This document shows positions 36,935 to 46,333 of a stretch of DNA of 64,000 bases, one piece after another. The stretch is from the NCBI RefSeq assembly GCF_900102495.1, contig NZ_FMVQ01000003.1:124001-188000 (forward strand). Reading direction: 5' to 3'. This stretch comes from Nitrosospira sp. Nl5 (GTDB taxonomy: Bacteria > Pseudomonadota > Gammaproteobacteria > Burkholderiales > Nitrosomonadaceae). Below the pieces are notes generated by a model. That model had not been told where the DNA came from, did no database searches, and was given only the letters and a program-made list of their open reading frames with translations. The translations under genes and the position numbers were made by a program. How positions within the stretch are numbered: position 1 is the first letter of the stretch; each line of letters begins with the position of its first letter.

Positions 36935-38152
36935 ATGAAAAACCAATTAAGTTTTCTTGCTGTCGCTTCATTGCTGTTACTCAGCGCCTGTTCGACGATG
37001 CAAATTGGTGCCCGCGTTGCCCCAGAAAAGCCTGCTGCCTCTATTCCGCCAGCTGTGCCATCTCCAATCGCCCTGCTTAGGCCGACCGACTGGGGCGCTC
37101 TTACGGGCTGGACGGACGATGATATTTTGCCAGCGTGGGATGCATTCCTTCGAAGCTGCGCTGTTTTAAAAAATCAGCCACTGTGGCAGGAAACCTGTGT
37201 TCAGGCTGATTCCCTGCGGGGGCAGGATGGCGCCATCCTGCGGCAATTTTTTGAGAGGCGTTTTGTTCCCCACCAGGTATTGAATTCCGACGGCGACGAG
37301 AATGGTCTGATTACCGGCTACTATGAACCGCTGCTGAAGGGCAGCCGTAAGCGATCCGGACGTTATCGCTATCCGCTTTATACCACGCCAGATGAGCTTT
37401 TAGTGGTCGATTTAAGCGAAGTGTATCCCGAGCTTAAAAACATGCGCCTGCGAGGACGTTTGCAAGGGCGCAAGGTAGTGCCTTATTACAGCCGTTCCGA
37501 GATAGAGAAGAATCCGGCACCATTACAGGGACGCGAGCTACTGTGGGTGGACGATGCAGTGGACTTATTCTTCCTGCAGATCCAGGGATCAGGCCGGGTG
37601 CAACTCGAGAACGGGGAGGTCGTGCGGGTCGGTTATTCTGAACAAAATGGGCATCCCTATAAATCCATCGGCAGATTGCTGGTGGAGCGTGGCGAGTTGC
37701 CGCTGGAGAAGGCGTCCATGCAGGGGATCAAGGCATGGGGACAGAGGAACCCCGGCAAGTTGAATGAATTGCTGCAACAGAATTCGAGCTTTGTTTTCTT
37801 TCGCGAGCTGCCGGCCGGGCTCCCTGGGCCATTGGGGGCGCTCGGCGTGCCTTTAACCGCGGGCAGAAGCCTAGCGGTTGACCCCCGCGCCATACCGCAA
37901 GGTGCGCCGGTGTTTCTTGCCACCACCTGGCCCAATACTGATAAGCAGCTTCATCGGCTGATGGTGGCCCAGGATACAGGCGGGGCGATCAAGGGCGGGG
38001 TGCGCGCCGATTTTTTCTGGGGCTTCGGCCAGGAGGCCGGTGATCAGGCGGGGAAGATGAAGCAAAGCGGTAAAATGTGGGTGTTAATGCCAAATGGCTA
38101 TGTAAATGGCTATGTAGCGCCGACTCCGGTACCGCAAAAAACGTGCTGCTGA
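36935..38152 (+). CDS. mltA: Membrane-bound lytic murein transglycosylase A
   Basis: 405 residues: lipoprotein signal with lipobox LLSAC19 near residue 19, then the MltA barrel domain (ENGLITGYYEPLLKGSRK; VDDAVDLFFLQIQGSGR) and the C-terminal 3D domain with its conserved acids (VAQDTGGAIKGGVRADFFWGFG). Outer-membrane-anchored peptidoglycan lyase. Convergent with dsbC. Confidence 0.94.
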   Translation: MKNQLSFLAVASLLLLSACSTMQIGARVAPEKPAASIPPAVPSPIALLRPTDWGALTGWTDDDILPAWDAFLRSCAVLKNQPLWQETCVQADSLRGQDGAILRQFFERRFVPHQVLNSDGDENGLITGYYEPLLKGSRKRSGRYRYPLYTTPDELLVVDLSEVYPELKNMRLRGRLQGRKVVPYYSRSEIEKNPAPLQGRELLWVDDAVDLFFLQIQGSGRVQLENGEVVRVGYSEQNGHPYKSIGRLLVERGELPLEKASMQGIKAWGQRNPGKLNELLQQNSSFVFFRELPAGLPGPLGALGVPLTAGRSLAVDPRAIPQGAPVFLATTWPNTDKQLHRLMVAQDTGGAIKGGVRADFFWGFGQEAGDQAGKMKQSGKMWVLMPNGYVNGYVAPTPVPQKTCC

Positions 38153-38192
38153 AGAATTTGATTCGCGGGATTCTCCATAAGCTTACAGATTG

Positions 38193-38906
38193 TCATTTTG
38201 CGGCCGTCCCGCCCAGTTTCTTTTCTATGGTTTCAGCGGGAATCATTCCGGGTACGATCGAGCCATCGGCAAAGATCAATGTCGGGGTACCCGTTATCCC
38301 GTGCTTCCGGCCCGCCTGAAGAAGGGTGTCGAGCGGCGTTTCGCAACTTTTTCCGGCCGGAGCGATATCCCTTAACATGAAATCGTCCCACGCCTTGAGC
38401 CGATCAGCGGAACACCATATCGCCGTGGCGGTCGCGACCGAACCGTTAAGCACTGGATAAAGCAGTGTGTAGACGGTCACATCGGAAACCTTTTTCAGTT
38501 CCTTTTCCAGACGCTTGCAATAGGGGCAGTTCGGATCGGAAAAGACTACCAGCCGGCGTTTTCCGTTACCTTTGATTGCTTTAATCGCAAGCTCCAATGG
38601 AAGGGAATCGATGCTTATCCGGCGGGCATCCTTGACCTGCTGCAAGCGCTCGCTAGTCAGACTTTGCCTGGTTTGTGGATCAACCACATGACCGAAAAAA
38701 AAGTACGTCGCCTTCTCGTCCGTATAAAACAGTTCGCCTCCCACTACAACTTCGTATAATCCCATGTAAGGGGTTTTTTTCAGGCTTTCAATTTCTTCCC
38801 CCGGAAAGTTTGCCGAGAGCGCTTTTTTTAAAGATGCCTCGTCAGCGCAAGCCGTGCCAAAAACGAAGCACAGTAATAAGGAAGGAAAAACGAGATTCAA
38901 GCGCAT
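38193..38906 (-). CDS. dsbC: Thiol:disulfide isomerase DsbC/DsbG family
   Basis: 237 residues from the ATG at 38906 (CGGAG about 8 nt upstream); the frame extends further but MRLNLVFPSLLLCFVFG is a proper signal peptide, cut near ACADE. An N-terminal dimerisation domain (residues ~20-80) precedes a thioredoxin domain with active site CPYC in FSDPNCPYCKRLEKEL and cis-Pro in GITGTPTLIF. Periplasmic isomerase for wrongly formed disulfides. The CPYC tetrapeptide differs from the CGYC of E. coli DsbC. 77 bp from the UbiH-family gene. Confidence 0.92.
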   Translation of the reverse strand: MRLNLVFPSLLLCFVFGTACADEASLKKALSANFPGEEIESLKKTPYMGLYEVVVGGELFYTDEKATYFFFGHVVDPQTRQSLTSERLQQVKDARRISIDSLPLELAIKAIKGNGKRRLVVFSDPNCPYCKRLEKELKKVSDVTVYTLLYPVLNGSVATATAIWCSADRLKAWDDFMLRDIAPAGKSCETPLDTLLQAGRKHGITGTPTLIFADGSIVPGMIPAETIEKKLGGTAAK

Positions 38907-38983
38907 GACGTTCGCTCCGGTTCGAGTAAAAAATATTGCGGCGTTTAACTTTTTCCTGCCGTGCAAGATACGCGGCTTCGGCC

Positions 38984-40153
38984 TCAATTCAACGCGTGCT
39001 GTATCAGTTGGTCTTTAATCAAAGGCAGCCGGTTAGTAATTTCCAGCCCTAAATTACGCAAGCGAACAAGCGTCGGATTTGTGTTGTGGAATAATTTCTG
39101 GAGGCCATTGGTGACAAGCTCCATGGCCAGAATGTCTTCCTTGCGCGAACGTTCATAGCGGCGCAACAGCAGGTAATCGCCACAATCGGATTGCAAGCCG
39201 CGCGCGATGATGGTTGCGGCCAACTCACGCGCATCGCGCAAGCCCAGGTTAACGCCTTGCCCGGCAAGAGGATGGATGCCGTGGGCGGCGTCGCCGATGA
39301 GTGCGAGCCGCGGCTGTACCAGTTTATTCACATGCACAAAATTCAATGGGAACGCGGCTGGTTGCGTAACAAGCCGCAGCTTACCCAGTGTATGGCAGGA
39401 GGCTTTGGCAACACGATGGCATAATTCCGTTTCGGGTAAATCAAGCAACGTCCTGGCATGCTGTTCATTTGTTGACCAAACCATGGATACCAGCGTGTCC
39501 GGCAATGGCAGCAACGCCAGCACACCATCCCGCCGGAACCATTGATGGGCGACATTACGGTGGTGATGCTCGGCGTCGAAATTGGCCACTACCCCCAGTT
39601 CTTGATAGGAACGCCGCATGACCTTGATTTCCGCCTGTGCTCGCACCCAGGAATTCAGACCGTCCGCGCCGACAATCAGCGCTGCTCGCAGAACGCTGCC
39701 ATCCCCCAGGCGTAATTCGGCGTGAGATTCGTTCCACGTTATCGAGGCGCATTCCGCCGGGCAGAAAATCTTGATCTTCTTCTTTTGGCGCTTGAGCGCA
39801 TTCCATACGGCAGCTTGAAGCTGGCGATTTTCCACAATGAAAGCCAATTCCGTCAAACCGATGTCGTAGGCGCTAAAATCAAGGCGCGCGGCGCTGTCGT
39901 CGCCAAACACCGCCATTTTATAGACCGGTGTTAATCGGGCTTCGTCAAGCACCTGCCATACGCCAAAGTTTTGCAGAAAACTGGCGCTACCGGGGCTGAT
40001 GGCATAAATCCTGCTATCCCAGCTGTTATTGCGGGGAAGAGGACTTGGTGGCCGCGACTCCACCAATGCTATTTTGAGACCGCTGTCCTTGAGAGCAAGC
40101 GCCAGGCTTGCTCCAACCAGTCCGCCGCCGATAATAACGACATCGAATTCCAT
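38984..40153 (-). CDS. UbiH/UbiF/VisC family FAD-dependent hydroxylase
   Basis: 389 residues. FAD-binding GxGxxG in VVIIGGGLVGASLALAL at the N-terminus, the middle motif VGADGLNSWVRAQ (DG), and the second FAD motif GDAAHGIHPLAGQGVNLGLRD are all present, so this is a ubiquinone-biosynthesis flavin monooxygenase. Which ring position it hydroxylates cannot be settled from sequence. Same strand as dsbC, upstream of it. Confidence 0.92.
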   Translation of the reverse strand: MEFDVVIIGGGLVGASLALALKDSGLKIALVESRPPSPLPRNNSWDSRIYAISPGSASFLQNFGVWQVLDEARLTPVYKMAVFGDDSAARLDFSAYDIGLTELAFIVENRQLQAAVWNALKRQKKKIKIFCPAECASITWNESHAELRLGDGSVLRAALIVGADGLNSWVRAQAEIKVMRRSYQELGVVANFDAEHHHRNVAHQWFRRDGVLALLPLPDTLVSMVWSTNEQHARTLLDLPETELCHRVAKASCHTLGKLRLVTQPAAFPLNFVHVNKLVQPRLALIGDAAHGIHPLAGQGVNLGLRDARELAATIIARGLQSDCGDYLLLRRYERSRKEDILAMELVTNGLQKLFHNTNPTLVRLRNLGLEITNRLPLIKDQLIQHALN

Positions 40154-40372
40154 GGATTCATTATACAGATGCTTCGAGCTCGGGAACGACGTATCCGCGT
40201 TTCGTAAATTAATACCAAAACGCCCGGAGCGGTTTACAGCGACTGGATTTATAAAAGGCCACTCAAAGCCTTTTCTCCCGTAAAATCAAAGGTAAAGTCA
40301 GCGCAAGCCATTGTAAACCTTGACAGAGTCTGCCTTGGAAGGCACAATTCCATCCCCTCGGTATTTGCACGT

Positions 40373-40448
40373 GGCGAATTAGCTCAGTGGTTAGAGCAGC
40401 GGAATCATAATCCGTTGGTCCCCAGTTCGAATCTGGGATTCGCTACCA
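40373..40448 (+). tRNA. tRNA with CAU anticodon (tRNA-Ile2 or tRNA-Met)
   Basis: A 76-nt cloverleaf with encoded CCA. Acceptor GGCGAAT/ATTCGCT (G1-U72 wobble), D-stem GCTC/GAGC, anticodon stem GCGGA/TCCGT with loop ATCATAA (anticodon CAT at 34-36), T-stem CCCAG/CTGGG with TTCGAAT. It is not initiator tRNA, which has three G-C pairs in the anticodon stem base. The D-loop AGTGGTTA and variable loop TGGTC resemble E. coli tRNA-Ile2 (ileX/ileY) more than elongator tRNA-Met, so it may be the TilS-modified isoleucine tRNA reading AUA. Confidence 0.9.
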
Positions 40449-40973
40449 ACGATTGGCCCCCTTGCCGCACAGTGATTTGGCTGGCGGTAGTATGATATTT
40501 TATCTGTTTCTGTATCTTGCGCCGTCACCGTAACGATTCGCTCTGATCAGCGGCTTTCCCTCACTTATCTATTCTTATCTGACGCGTTACGCCATATCGA
40601 GCGCCTAGCGTCGGTACCTTACACCCCCTAGCTGCCGACAAGGTTCTCACCCTTCTTTTCCTACAGGAAAAACCGTTTATTCCTATTCGTGAATTAATTC
40701 AAGGGAAAGCCAAGTAGCGCCAGATGAAGCGTTAGTACGGATACCTTAGAGTCAACCTCGTCTGCCAGAAAAATAGCACGTGAACATTACCTATCGTCGT
40801 TACTAAACCTGTACTTTAGTCCAATAGGCAACGCGGTCAGACAGTGTAAGATTTTATTTAAGATAGCTATCAGCCTCCGCCCGTTAATGGATGGCTTGGT
40901 AGCAAATCGCAGCATTGCAACCACCGGTTTATCCAGATAGCAGCACAGAGTAACTTACGAAGGGCTTAAGATT
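40449..40973. other. Long spacer between tRNA and PEP-CTERM gene
   Basis: About 525 bases, no gene called. It carries one copy of the 23-bp inverted motif (40809-40831) and, further right, the ribosome site GAAGGG of the PEP-CTERM gene. No strong terminator follows the tRNA. Confidence 0.4.
40809..40831 (-). repeat. 23-bp motif, copy 1 (inverted relative to 47196)
   Basis: Read on the minus strand this contains CCTATTGGACTAAAGTACAG preceded by TTG; the identical 23 bp occurs on the plus strand at 47196-47218. Flanks differ, so it is a discrete shared element, not part of a long duplication. Confidence 0.6.
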
Positions 40974-41303
40974 ATGCGTGGCATTATCGTAATCATGGGA
41001 CTAATGAGTCTTTTAATGACAACCGGTATAACGCAAGCAGCGCCGGATAAGAAGCTTGATGAAGGCTCCGTTGGTAAAAAATGGTCTCCGCCGCCAGGTC
41101 TTCTCTCGGATTCCACCATAACGTCTCTAACTTTCGACACAGATAAAAATAAGAAACATGATTCTCACCCTGGGCTGGGACACGTCCATGCCGTACCTGA
41201 ACCCGGAAGTATCGCTCTTATCCTCATTGGCCTGGCAGGCGTTGTCGCATCACGCAACCTGAAAGCTGGAAGATCTCGGGCCGATCGCAACGACAAATCT
41301 TAA
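40974..41303 (+). CDS. Small PEP-CTERM sorting-domain protein
   Basis: 109 residues: signal peptide (about 1-23, ending TQAAP), a short charged/His-containing middle, and a C-terminal VPEPGSIALILIGLAGVVASR (residues ~81-100) followed by basic residues. That is the PEP-CTERM sorting signal recognised by exosortase (EpsH) in exopolysaccharide-producing bacteria. No exosortase gene is in the window. The mature part is only about 55 residues with no recognised domain. Confidence 0.85.
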   Translation: MRGIIVIMGLMSLLMTTGITQAAPDKKLDEGSVGKKWSPPPGLLSDSTITSLTFDTDKNKKHDSHPGLGHVHAVPEPGSIALILIGLAGVVASRNLKAGRSRADRNDKS

Positions 41304-41374
41304 TGTAGAGTAAAAGTGGCGGAATCAGAATAGATGCTTCCTGTTTTCAGGCTATTCTAATTAGCCCACGCCCG

Positions 41375-42142
41375 TTACTTCACACAGATACCACTACAGT
41401 CGGCACCACCCTTGGCGGGATCGCAATTATCCGAGGGGTCATCTACACATGTCTTACCGGCAGGACAGGGAAATCCGGCAATTCCGCCACACATTTGCTT
41501 AGCTTCTTTGTCGCCATATGCAGGGCTTCCCTTTGGCGGATAGTCAATGCGTTTTCCACCCCCCGGTTTGGTGGGTTCTCCAGCTCCAATCTTGACCGTC
41601 TCGCGAACTTGCCGCGGCTGTACCGCTTCAACGTCTATGGACTCCACCTCTCCGTCCGTGTGGCGCGCGGTGTAAACACCGACGACATCAAGCGGTACGG
41701 GGCTTTTTACAACCAGAAACCCCTCCAGGAACGCGAAGTCCACACAAACTCCATCGATCGGACAAAAGTAGCCGGCGACGTCAAAGCAACTCACGCCAAC
41801 CGCCCCATCCGGCTGGATAACCGCTTCCTTGAAGGGCGTAACACTAAATGGGCCTGGATCGGAACCGAACTGCGTCGCGAGAGCCACCTTAGCGGCAACG
41901 GTGATTTGCTTGTTGGTGGGATTATGTATATTAATAGTTGTGCGATAGGTCCCCCTTGCCAATGTACCATCCTGATGTGGCAGCAATAGCGAACAAGCGA
42001 CTTTCGCCGCGTATTGATATTCCGTCTTGATAGTCTTTGAAGGTTTCATCGGCTCTGCCTGGGATACCCGAATCATATCTACGGGTCCGCCCCATAGACC
42101 TGCCAAAGCGGCAAAAACTCCGATCACACGTAGCTGTTTCAT
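41375..42142 (-). CDS. Secreted protein with C-terminal Cys-rich domain
   Basis: 255 residues with a very strong ribosome site (AGGAGG, 8 nt upstream). Signal peptide about 1-29. The middle (residues ~45-165) looks like a beta-rich domain with TTINIHNPTNKQITVAAKVA. The last ~40 residues hold six Cys in CGGIAGFPCPAGKTCVDDP and the following DNCDP...DCSGICVK, a small disulfide-bonded module seen at the ends of other exported bacterial proteins. Function unknown. Convergent with the PEP-CTERM gene. Confidence 0.75.
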   Translation of the reverse strand: MKQLRVIGVFAALAGLWGGPVDMIRVSQAEPMKPSKTIKTEYQYAAKVACSLLLPHQDGTLARGTYRTTINIHNPTNKQITVAAKVALATQFGSDPGPFSVTPFKEAVIQPDGAVGVSCFDVAGYFCPIDGVCVDFAFLEGFLVVKSPVPLDVVGVYTARHTDGEVESIDVEAVQPRQVRETVKIGAGEPTKPGGGKRIDYPPKGSPAYGDKEAKQMCGGIAGFPCPAGKTCVDDPSDNCDPAKGGADCSGICVK

Positions 42143-42374
42143 GATAATGGCCTCCTATTGGTTCGAGTATCGTGCAAATGAATCCGGACTATGATTGGTT
42201 GAAAAGTTGTGACCAGAAGAATGAAAGTTCGTAAGATCCAACAACAGTTTATTCATAGCAGTGTTTCTTTTATAGTCAAGCCATCCCCTCGGATTGCCCG
42301 ATAACCAGCGGAACGTCAGCATTAGCCAGCGAATGAAAGAGAGAAGACTTTATTGAGCCGGATGAGCGAACAGC

Positions 42375-43088
42375 TCACTCTTTGAGTTTCTTGACTACGG
42401 CCTTTCCCACCGCATGGGCGCTTCCTGGATTCTGCCCAGTAATCAGTAGACCGTCCTCCACTACATGAGAGTTAAAGGGCACCAACGCCTTGCTGTACTT
42501 GGCTTCCCGCCTTTGCAGCTCTTCCTCGAGATTGAATGGAACAGCATGGTCGCGTTTTGCCATGACTTCTTCATTCCACGAAAAGCCCGTTACATTCTTA
42601 CCTTTAATCAGATGTTCCCCATTGCTCAGCTTGACTTCCAGCAGGCCGCAGGGGCCATGACACACAGCGGAGACAACCTTGTTGGACTCGTAAAACTTGG
42701 CGGTTAGCTCTGCCAAGGCCACGCTTTTAGGGAAATCAAACATGACACCATGTCCCCCTGTCATGTAAATAGCATCGTATGCCGCGGAATCCACATCGGA
42801 CACCTTCAGCGTGTTATCCAGCAGGTTCATGAAGGCCTTGTCTTCGTACCGCTTTGAGAGATCGCCTTTCAGACCCACTGCGTCCGCAACTTGCGAGATC
42901 ATCAGGCTTTCCGGGTCGATGGGCACTTTTCCGCCCGACGGACTGGCAATATCCATCTGGTAGCCCACTTTCTCGGCGACCTCCCAGAAATGGGTTAGCT
43001 CGCCAAGCCACAGTCCCGTTCTGAATCCCACTTTTTCGAATTCGTCATCATTGGTAACGACGATGAGGATTTTCTTGGTTGCGGTCAT
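42375..43088 (-). CDS. DJ-1/PfpI family protein (Hsp31-like class I glutamine amidotransferase fold)
   Basis: 237 residues. The nucleophile elbow is VSAVCHGPCGLLEV (Cys-His), with the upstream acid (conserved Glu in the NDDEFEKVG region) and IYMTGGHGVMFD typical of the larger Hsp31/glyoxalase III branch. Likely a methylglyoxal hydratase (glyoxalase III) or holdase in the cytoplasm; which one is not decided by sequence. AAGGAG lies 7 nt upstream of the ATG. Confidence 0.85.
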   Translation of the reverse strand: MTATKKILIVVTNDDEFEKVGFRTGLWLGELTHFWEVAEKVGYQMDIASPSGGKVPIDPESLMISQVADAVGLKGDLSKRYEDKAFMNLLDNTLKVSDVDSAAYDAIYMTGGHGVMFDFPKSVALAELTAKFYESNKVVSAVCHGPCGLLEVKLSNGEHLIKGKNVTGFSWNEEVMAKRDHAVPFNLEEELQRREAKYSKALVPFNSHVVEDGLLITGQNPGSAHAVGKAVVKKLKE

Positions 43089-43140
43089 ATTTCTGCTCCT
43101 TATTGGTTCATTGCAGAGTGAAGTGTTGTGACTTACTACA

Positions 43141-44124
43141 CTAGATCCAATGTTGCTGGCGATACCAGTTCACGGCATCCTTAGCGGATTCCTCTATGGG
43201 CCGCGGCTTCAAGCCAAGTTCGGCGAAGGTTTCTGAAGGGTCGAAGTGCATGGAACGTTTTGTCAGCCGCACACCCGTTACAGTCGCCAAAGGCATTTGA
43301 TGGGAAATGCAGTCGGCCCATAATTCACTGAACCAACCAATAGCTAGCGCCACTGGATAAGGAATCGTCCATTGCGGAGCCGGGCGATTCACGGTATCTC
43401 CAAGGATCTGAAGCCACTCGATCAACCGATAATTGTGTCCACCGAGTAGATATCGAACGCCAGGCCGGCCGCGTTGCATCGCGCGCACCAATCCATCCGC
43501 GACATCGCGAGCATCTATCAGGTTCAATTGGCAATCAACATATGCCGGAACCTTTCCTTGACAGAATGCCACTGCAAGACGAGTTGGGGGCGTTTGATTT
43601 CGGTCTCCAGGCCCGATGGGTAATGTGGGACTACACACGATTATTGGCGCGCCGGCTTCGGCAAGTTGGAACACGGCTTGTTCCGCCTGGAATTTGCTCA
43701 AGCAGTAAGGCCCGATCATGTCCTCTTTGCGAAAACGCGCGGATTCAACCCCTCCACCGCGGGATTGCGCCGATGTAAGAATGCTTTCTGTGCTTACATA
43801 TAACGCGCGACTCACCCCGCTGTCGAGTGCGGCATGCATGACATTGAGAGCACCAACATGATTAACCTCATCATATTCAAAGCGATTGCGGCGCCAAAGA
43901 TTCGGATCAGCAGCCAGATGATAGACACGATCGCAGCCGCGCATCATATTCCGCACCGCTATTGAGTCACGAATATCTGCTCGAACAAGTTCAATGCGTT
44001 CAAGGGGTAAATGACTTACCACGGCAGCAGGATGTTCAAGAACGCGCACGGATTCGTTGCTGCTGAGCAATTGTTGCACGAGATGTGAACCGATAAATCC
44101 CGCTCCGCCCGTCACCAAATTCAC
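43141..44124 (-). CDS. NAD-dependent epimerase/dehydratase (HpnA-like)
   Basis: 327 residues if started at the GTG at 44124, which overlaps the TGA of the upstream small gene by 4 bp (GTGA) and places the Rossmann motif TGGAGFIGSHLVQQL at residues 5-19. An upstream ATG at 44208 in the same frame is possible but adds an unusual N-terminus. SDR catalytic residues fit: Ser/Thr in YVSTESIL, Y-x3-K in YCLSK. Overall pattern resembles hopanoid-associated sugar epimerase HpnA and related proteins. Substrate unknown. Confidence 0.82.
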   Translation of the reverse strand: MNLVTGGAGFIGSHLVQQLLSSNESVRVLEHPAAVVSHLPLERIELVRADIRDSIAVRNMMRGCDRVYHLAADPNLWRRNRFEYDEVNHVGALNVMHAALDSGVSRALYVSTESILTSAQSRGGGVESARFRKEDMIGPYCLSKFQAEQAVFQLAEAGAPIIVCSPTLPIGPGDRNQTPPTRLAVAFCQGKVPAYVDCQLNLIDARDVADGLVRAMQRGRPGVRYLLGGHNYRLIEWLQILGDTVNRPAPQWTIPYPVALAIGWFSELWADCISHQMPLATVTGVRLTKRSMHFDPSETFAELGLKPRPIEESAKDAVNWYRQQHWI

Positions 44125-44309
44125 TTCACAATCCCATTTCTCAGCGACATCGTGAGGTGATGAAGGTGCGCCCATAGCAACGCCGCCCCATCCGTAGGCA
44201 GCACCCATTCACCCAAATGGATAAAGTGCGCGCCATGAATGAGCCGACCATCGAGCATCATTACATTGCGGCGCCCAGCGGAGACCTTTCCAGGATTCGA
44301 CTCGACCAT
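44121..44309 (-). CDS. 62-residue hypothetical protein coupled to the epimerase
   Basis: The ATG at 44309 opens a frame with protein-like middle (MLDGRLIHGAHFIHLGEWVL, then PTDGAALLWAHLHHLTMSLR). Its TGA overlaps the epimerase GTG start. No ribosome site precedes the ATG, so it may be the 3' end of a larger gene that lost its front, or a small gene in its own right. No family recognised. An overlapping frame at 44209-44424 is less protein-like. Confidence 0.45.
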   Translation of the reverse strand: MVESNPGKVSAGRRNVMMLDGRLIHGAHFIHLGEWVLPTDGAALLWAHLHHLTMSLRNGIVK

Positions 44310-44454
44310 TAACGAATTTCTTTTTCTTTGTTAGGCTTCTATATGTACTTAAAAAAATGGACGCACAAGTCAAAAAGGTAAATATTAATGAGGTATTGAA
44401 TAAGTTTGAATAGCAGTTAATCATCCTTCCCTAAGTGCTCTCAGCAGCTAAGAA

Positions 44455-46158
44455 CTAAGCCGTAACATGTTCCTGCAAGGGGCTTCCTGCTACCTTGACG
44501 TAATTTTTGAGGTAAGTACCTTCTTCGCCGTTGGGAAAAACTATTTTGATCATGTCTGCGTTACTACTAATGACTTGGCCTTCTCCTCTTTTTGGCACGG
44601 AAACGGAAGCTCCGATCGCGACTTCCTGTTGCAGGTGAATCTTTACCTCTTTTTCTTCAGAGATGTTCGCACTCTGGTCTGGCGCGGAAGACTCCAGTGC
44701 CCGCTCCGGAGGTTCGAGGCAATTGTCGCAGTGACCACAATGCTCGCACGCCAGCTCTTCCTCAAAGTATTCGAGCAATACCCTCCATCGGCAAGCCCCC
44801 GCCTGGGCATAGAAAATCATGCTTTCCAGCGCCTTTCGATGGTGTATATCTTCCTCGCTTGCCCTGTTAGCAAGTTCGAGAATTTTTTCAGAAGCACCGC
44901 CGCTTTTTCCGAGACGATAGCCTAGTTTTTTATTACGGGCGATTATTCCGCTATCCTCTAGCAGCTTCAGTAATATTTGAAGCCTTCGCACAGAAAATCG
45001 GCTTAGTCTTTCACATAGCTGGCTGAACTCAACAGCAGGTTGATCTGTCAGCAGCTCTTGTATTCCGCTATAGACATCCTGTAATTCCTCCGAGCTCGGA
45101 TAATGCCGTGCTAAAAAGAATTGCTGAATCCGCTTATCCTGGACGGCATAAAGAAGTGTGCAGACCGCATCCTTTCCATCGCGCCCTGCACGGCCGCACT
45201 CTTGATAATATGCTTCCAGATTCCCGGGAATTTGAAAATGCACGACAAATCGAATATCCGGCTTGTCGATGCCCATGCCGAAGGCGTTAGTCGCTACCAT
45301 AATCCGGCTTTGACCTTGCATGAAACGGTCCTGATTTTCGCTGCGAACCTTCTTTGTCAGGCGACCATGATATAGCGTCACGGTCGAATCGACCTTATGA
45401 AGTGAAGCGGCAAGATCTTCCACCGCCTTTACCGTGGCAGCATAGATAATTCCACTTCCCTCAGTCGCCCGTATCAGTTTTTTAAGCTTTTCCACTTTCT
45501 CTTCAGCGTTGGTGGTATGTATCACCCTGAAGTGAAGGTTCGATCTATAGAGGCCGGTATTTACGAGCTGCATCGACCCACGTTCTAATTGTTTCGCTAT
45601 ATCATCCACCACGTCGGGCGTAGCAGTGGCGGTTAAAGCAAGTATGGGTGGATTACCCAACGCCTTGATGGCGCTGCCTAGTCCGAGGTAAGCGGGCCGA
45701 AAGTCGTGACCCCACTGAGAAATGCAATGGGCTTCGTCCACTACGAAAAGACTGACGGTAAGACTCTGCAGACGGGCTATGAAATCCGGATCGGCAAGAC
45801 GTTCTGGCGTTACAAATACGATATCGCTGTGTGCTTGCAAGATATTCCGCAATGCCTCTGACTCTTCCTGCACATTAAGAGAGCTGTTAACCTGATCGGC
45901 TTGCACCCCGATCTCCCCAAGTTTTTCCACCTGATCTTTCATCAAGGAGATCAGAGGCGAGACGACAAGCGTAGTCCCGCGCAAACTTAGAGCAGGCAAT
46001 TGATAGCATAATGATTTGCCTCCACCGCTCGGCATGATTACCAGTGTATCGCGCCCATCCAGCACGTTCCGGATAACCTGCCCCTGTCCAGGCCTTAACG
46101 ATTGCAAGCCGAACGTCTTATGTAACCTATTCTTTAGCCTGACCTGGTCGGAATACAT
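44455..46158 (-). CDS. ATP-dependent DNA helicase, RecQ family, short form
   Basis: 567 residues. Helicase motifs in order: Walker [14 protein letters not shown] (residue ~44), [15 protein letters not shown] (motif II), TATATP (III), and [15 protein letters not shown] (VI) in the second RecA domain. A four-Cys zinc cluster follows ([12 protein letters not shown]...[10 protein letters not shown]), so the RQC zinc part is present, but there is no HRDC domain; the end carries an SH3-like strand-rich segment ([20 protein letters not shown]). 3'-5' unwinding of recombination intermediates is expected. Not necessarily the primary RecQ of the cell. Confidence 0.9.
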   Translation of the reverse strand: MYSDQVRLKNRLHKTFGLQSLRPGQGQVIRNVLDGRDTLVIMPSGGGKSLCYQLPALSLRGTTLVVSPLISLMKDQVEKLGEIGVQADQVNSSLNVQEESEALRNILQAHSDIVFVTPERLADPDFIARLQSLTVSLFVVDEAHCISQWGHDFRPAYLGLGSAIKALGNPPILALTATATPDVVDDIAKQLERGSMQLVNTGLYRSNLHFRVIHTTNAEEKVEKLKKLIRATEGSGIIYAATVKAVEDLAASLHKVDSTVTLYHGRLTKKVRSENQDRFMQGQSRIMVATNAFGMGIDKPDIRFVVHFQIPGNLEAYYQECGRAGRDGKDAVCTLLYAVQDKRIQQFFLARHYPSSEELQDVYSGIQELLTDQPAVEFSQLCERLSRFSVRRLQILLKLLEDSGIIARNKKLGYRLGKSGGASEKILELANRASEEDIHHRKALESMIFYAQAGACRWRVLLEYFEEELACEHCGHCDNCLEPPERALESSAPDQSANISEEKEVKIHLQQEVAIGASVSVPKRGEGQVISSNADMIKIVFPNGEEGTYLKNYVKVAGSPLQEHVTA

Positions 46159-46333
46159 TATTTAGAACCTTCTATTTTTCCTTTCTCGCATTTGATCAAT
46201 CACACTTGAATTGAGGAGGACGATTGCCGGGAATGATGGGCCATGCCGGCGGAATAAAGCCGTCAGGGGGCTGTTTTTAATTAAACAAGTACTCTTCAAT
46301 TATGTGCATATTAATATGTAATATCCACTTTCA
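46159..46333. other. Spacer upstream of the recQ-like gene
   Basis: AT-rich; GAGGAGG at about 46213 is followed by a tiny frame only. A weak stem (AGCC/GGCT) with T-run at about 46258-46278 is not called. Confidence 0.3.

Noticed and set aside
44209-44424. 71-codon minus-strand frame
   Set aside because: Overlaps the coupled 62-residue frame, which has better composition and a GTGA junction.
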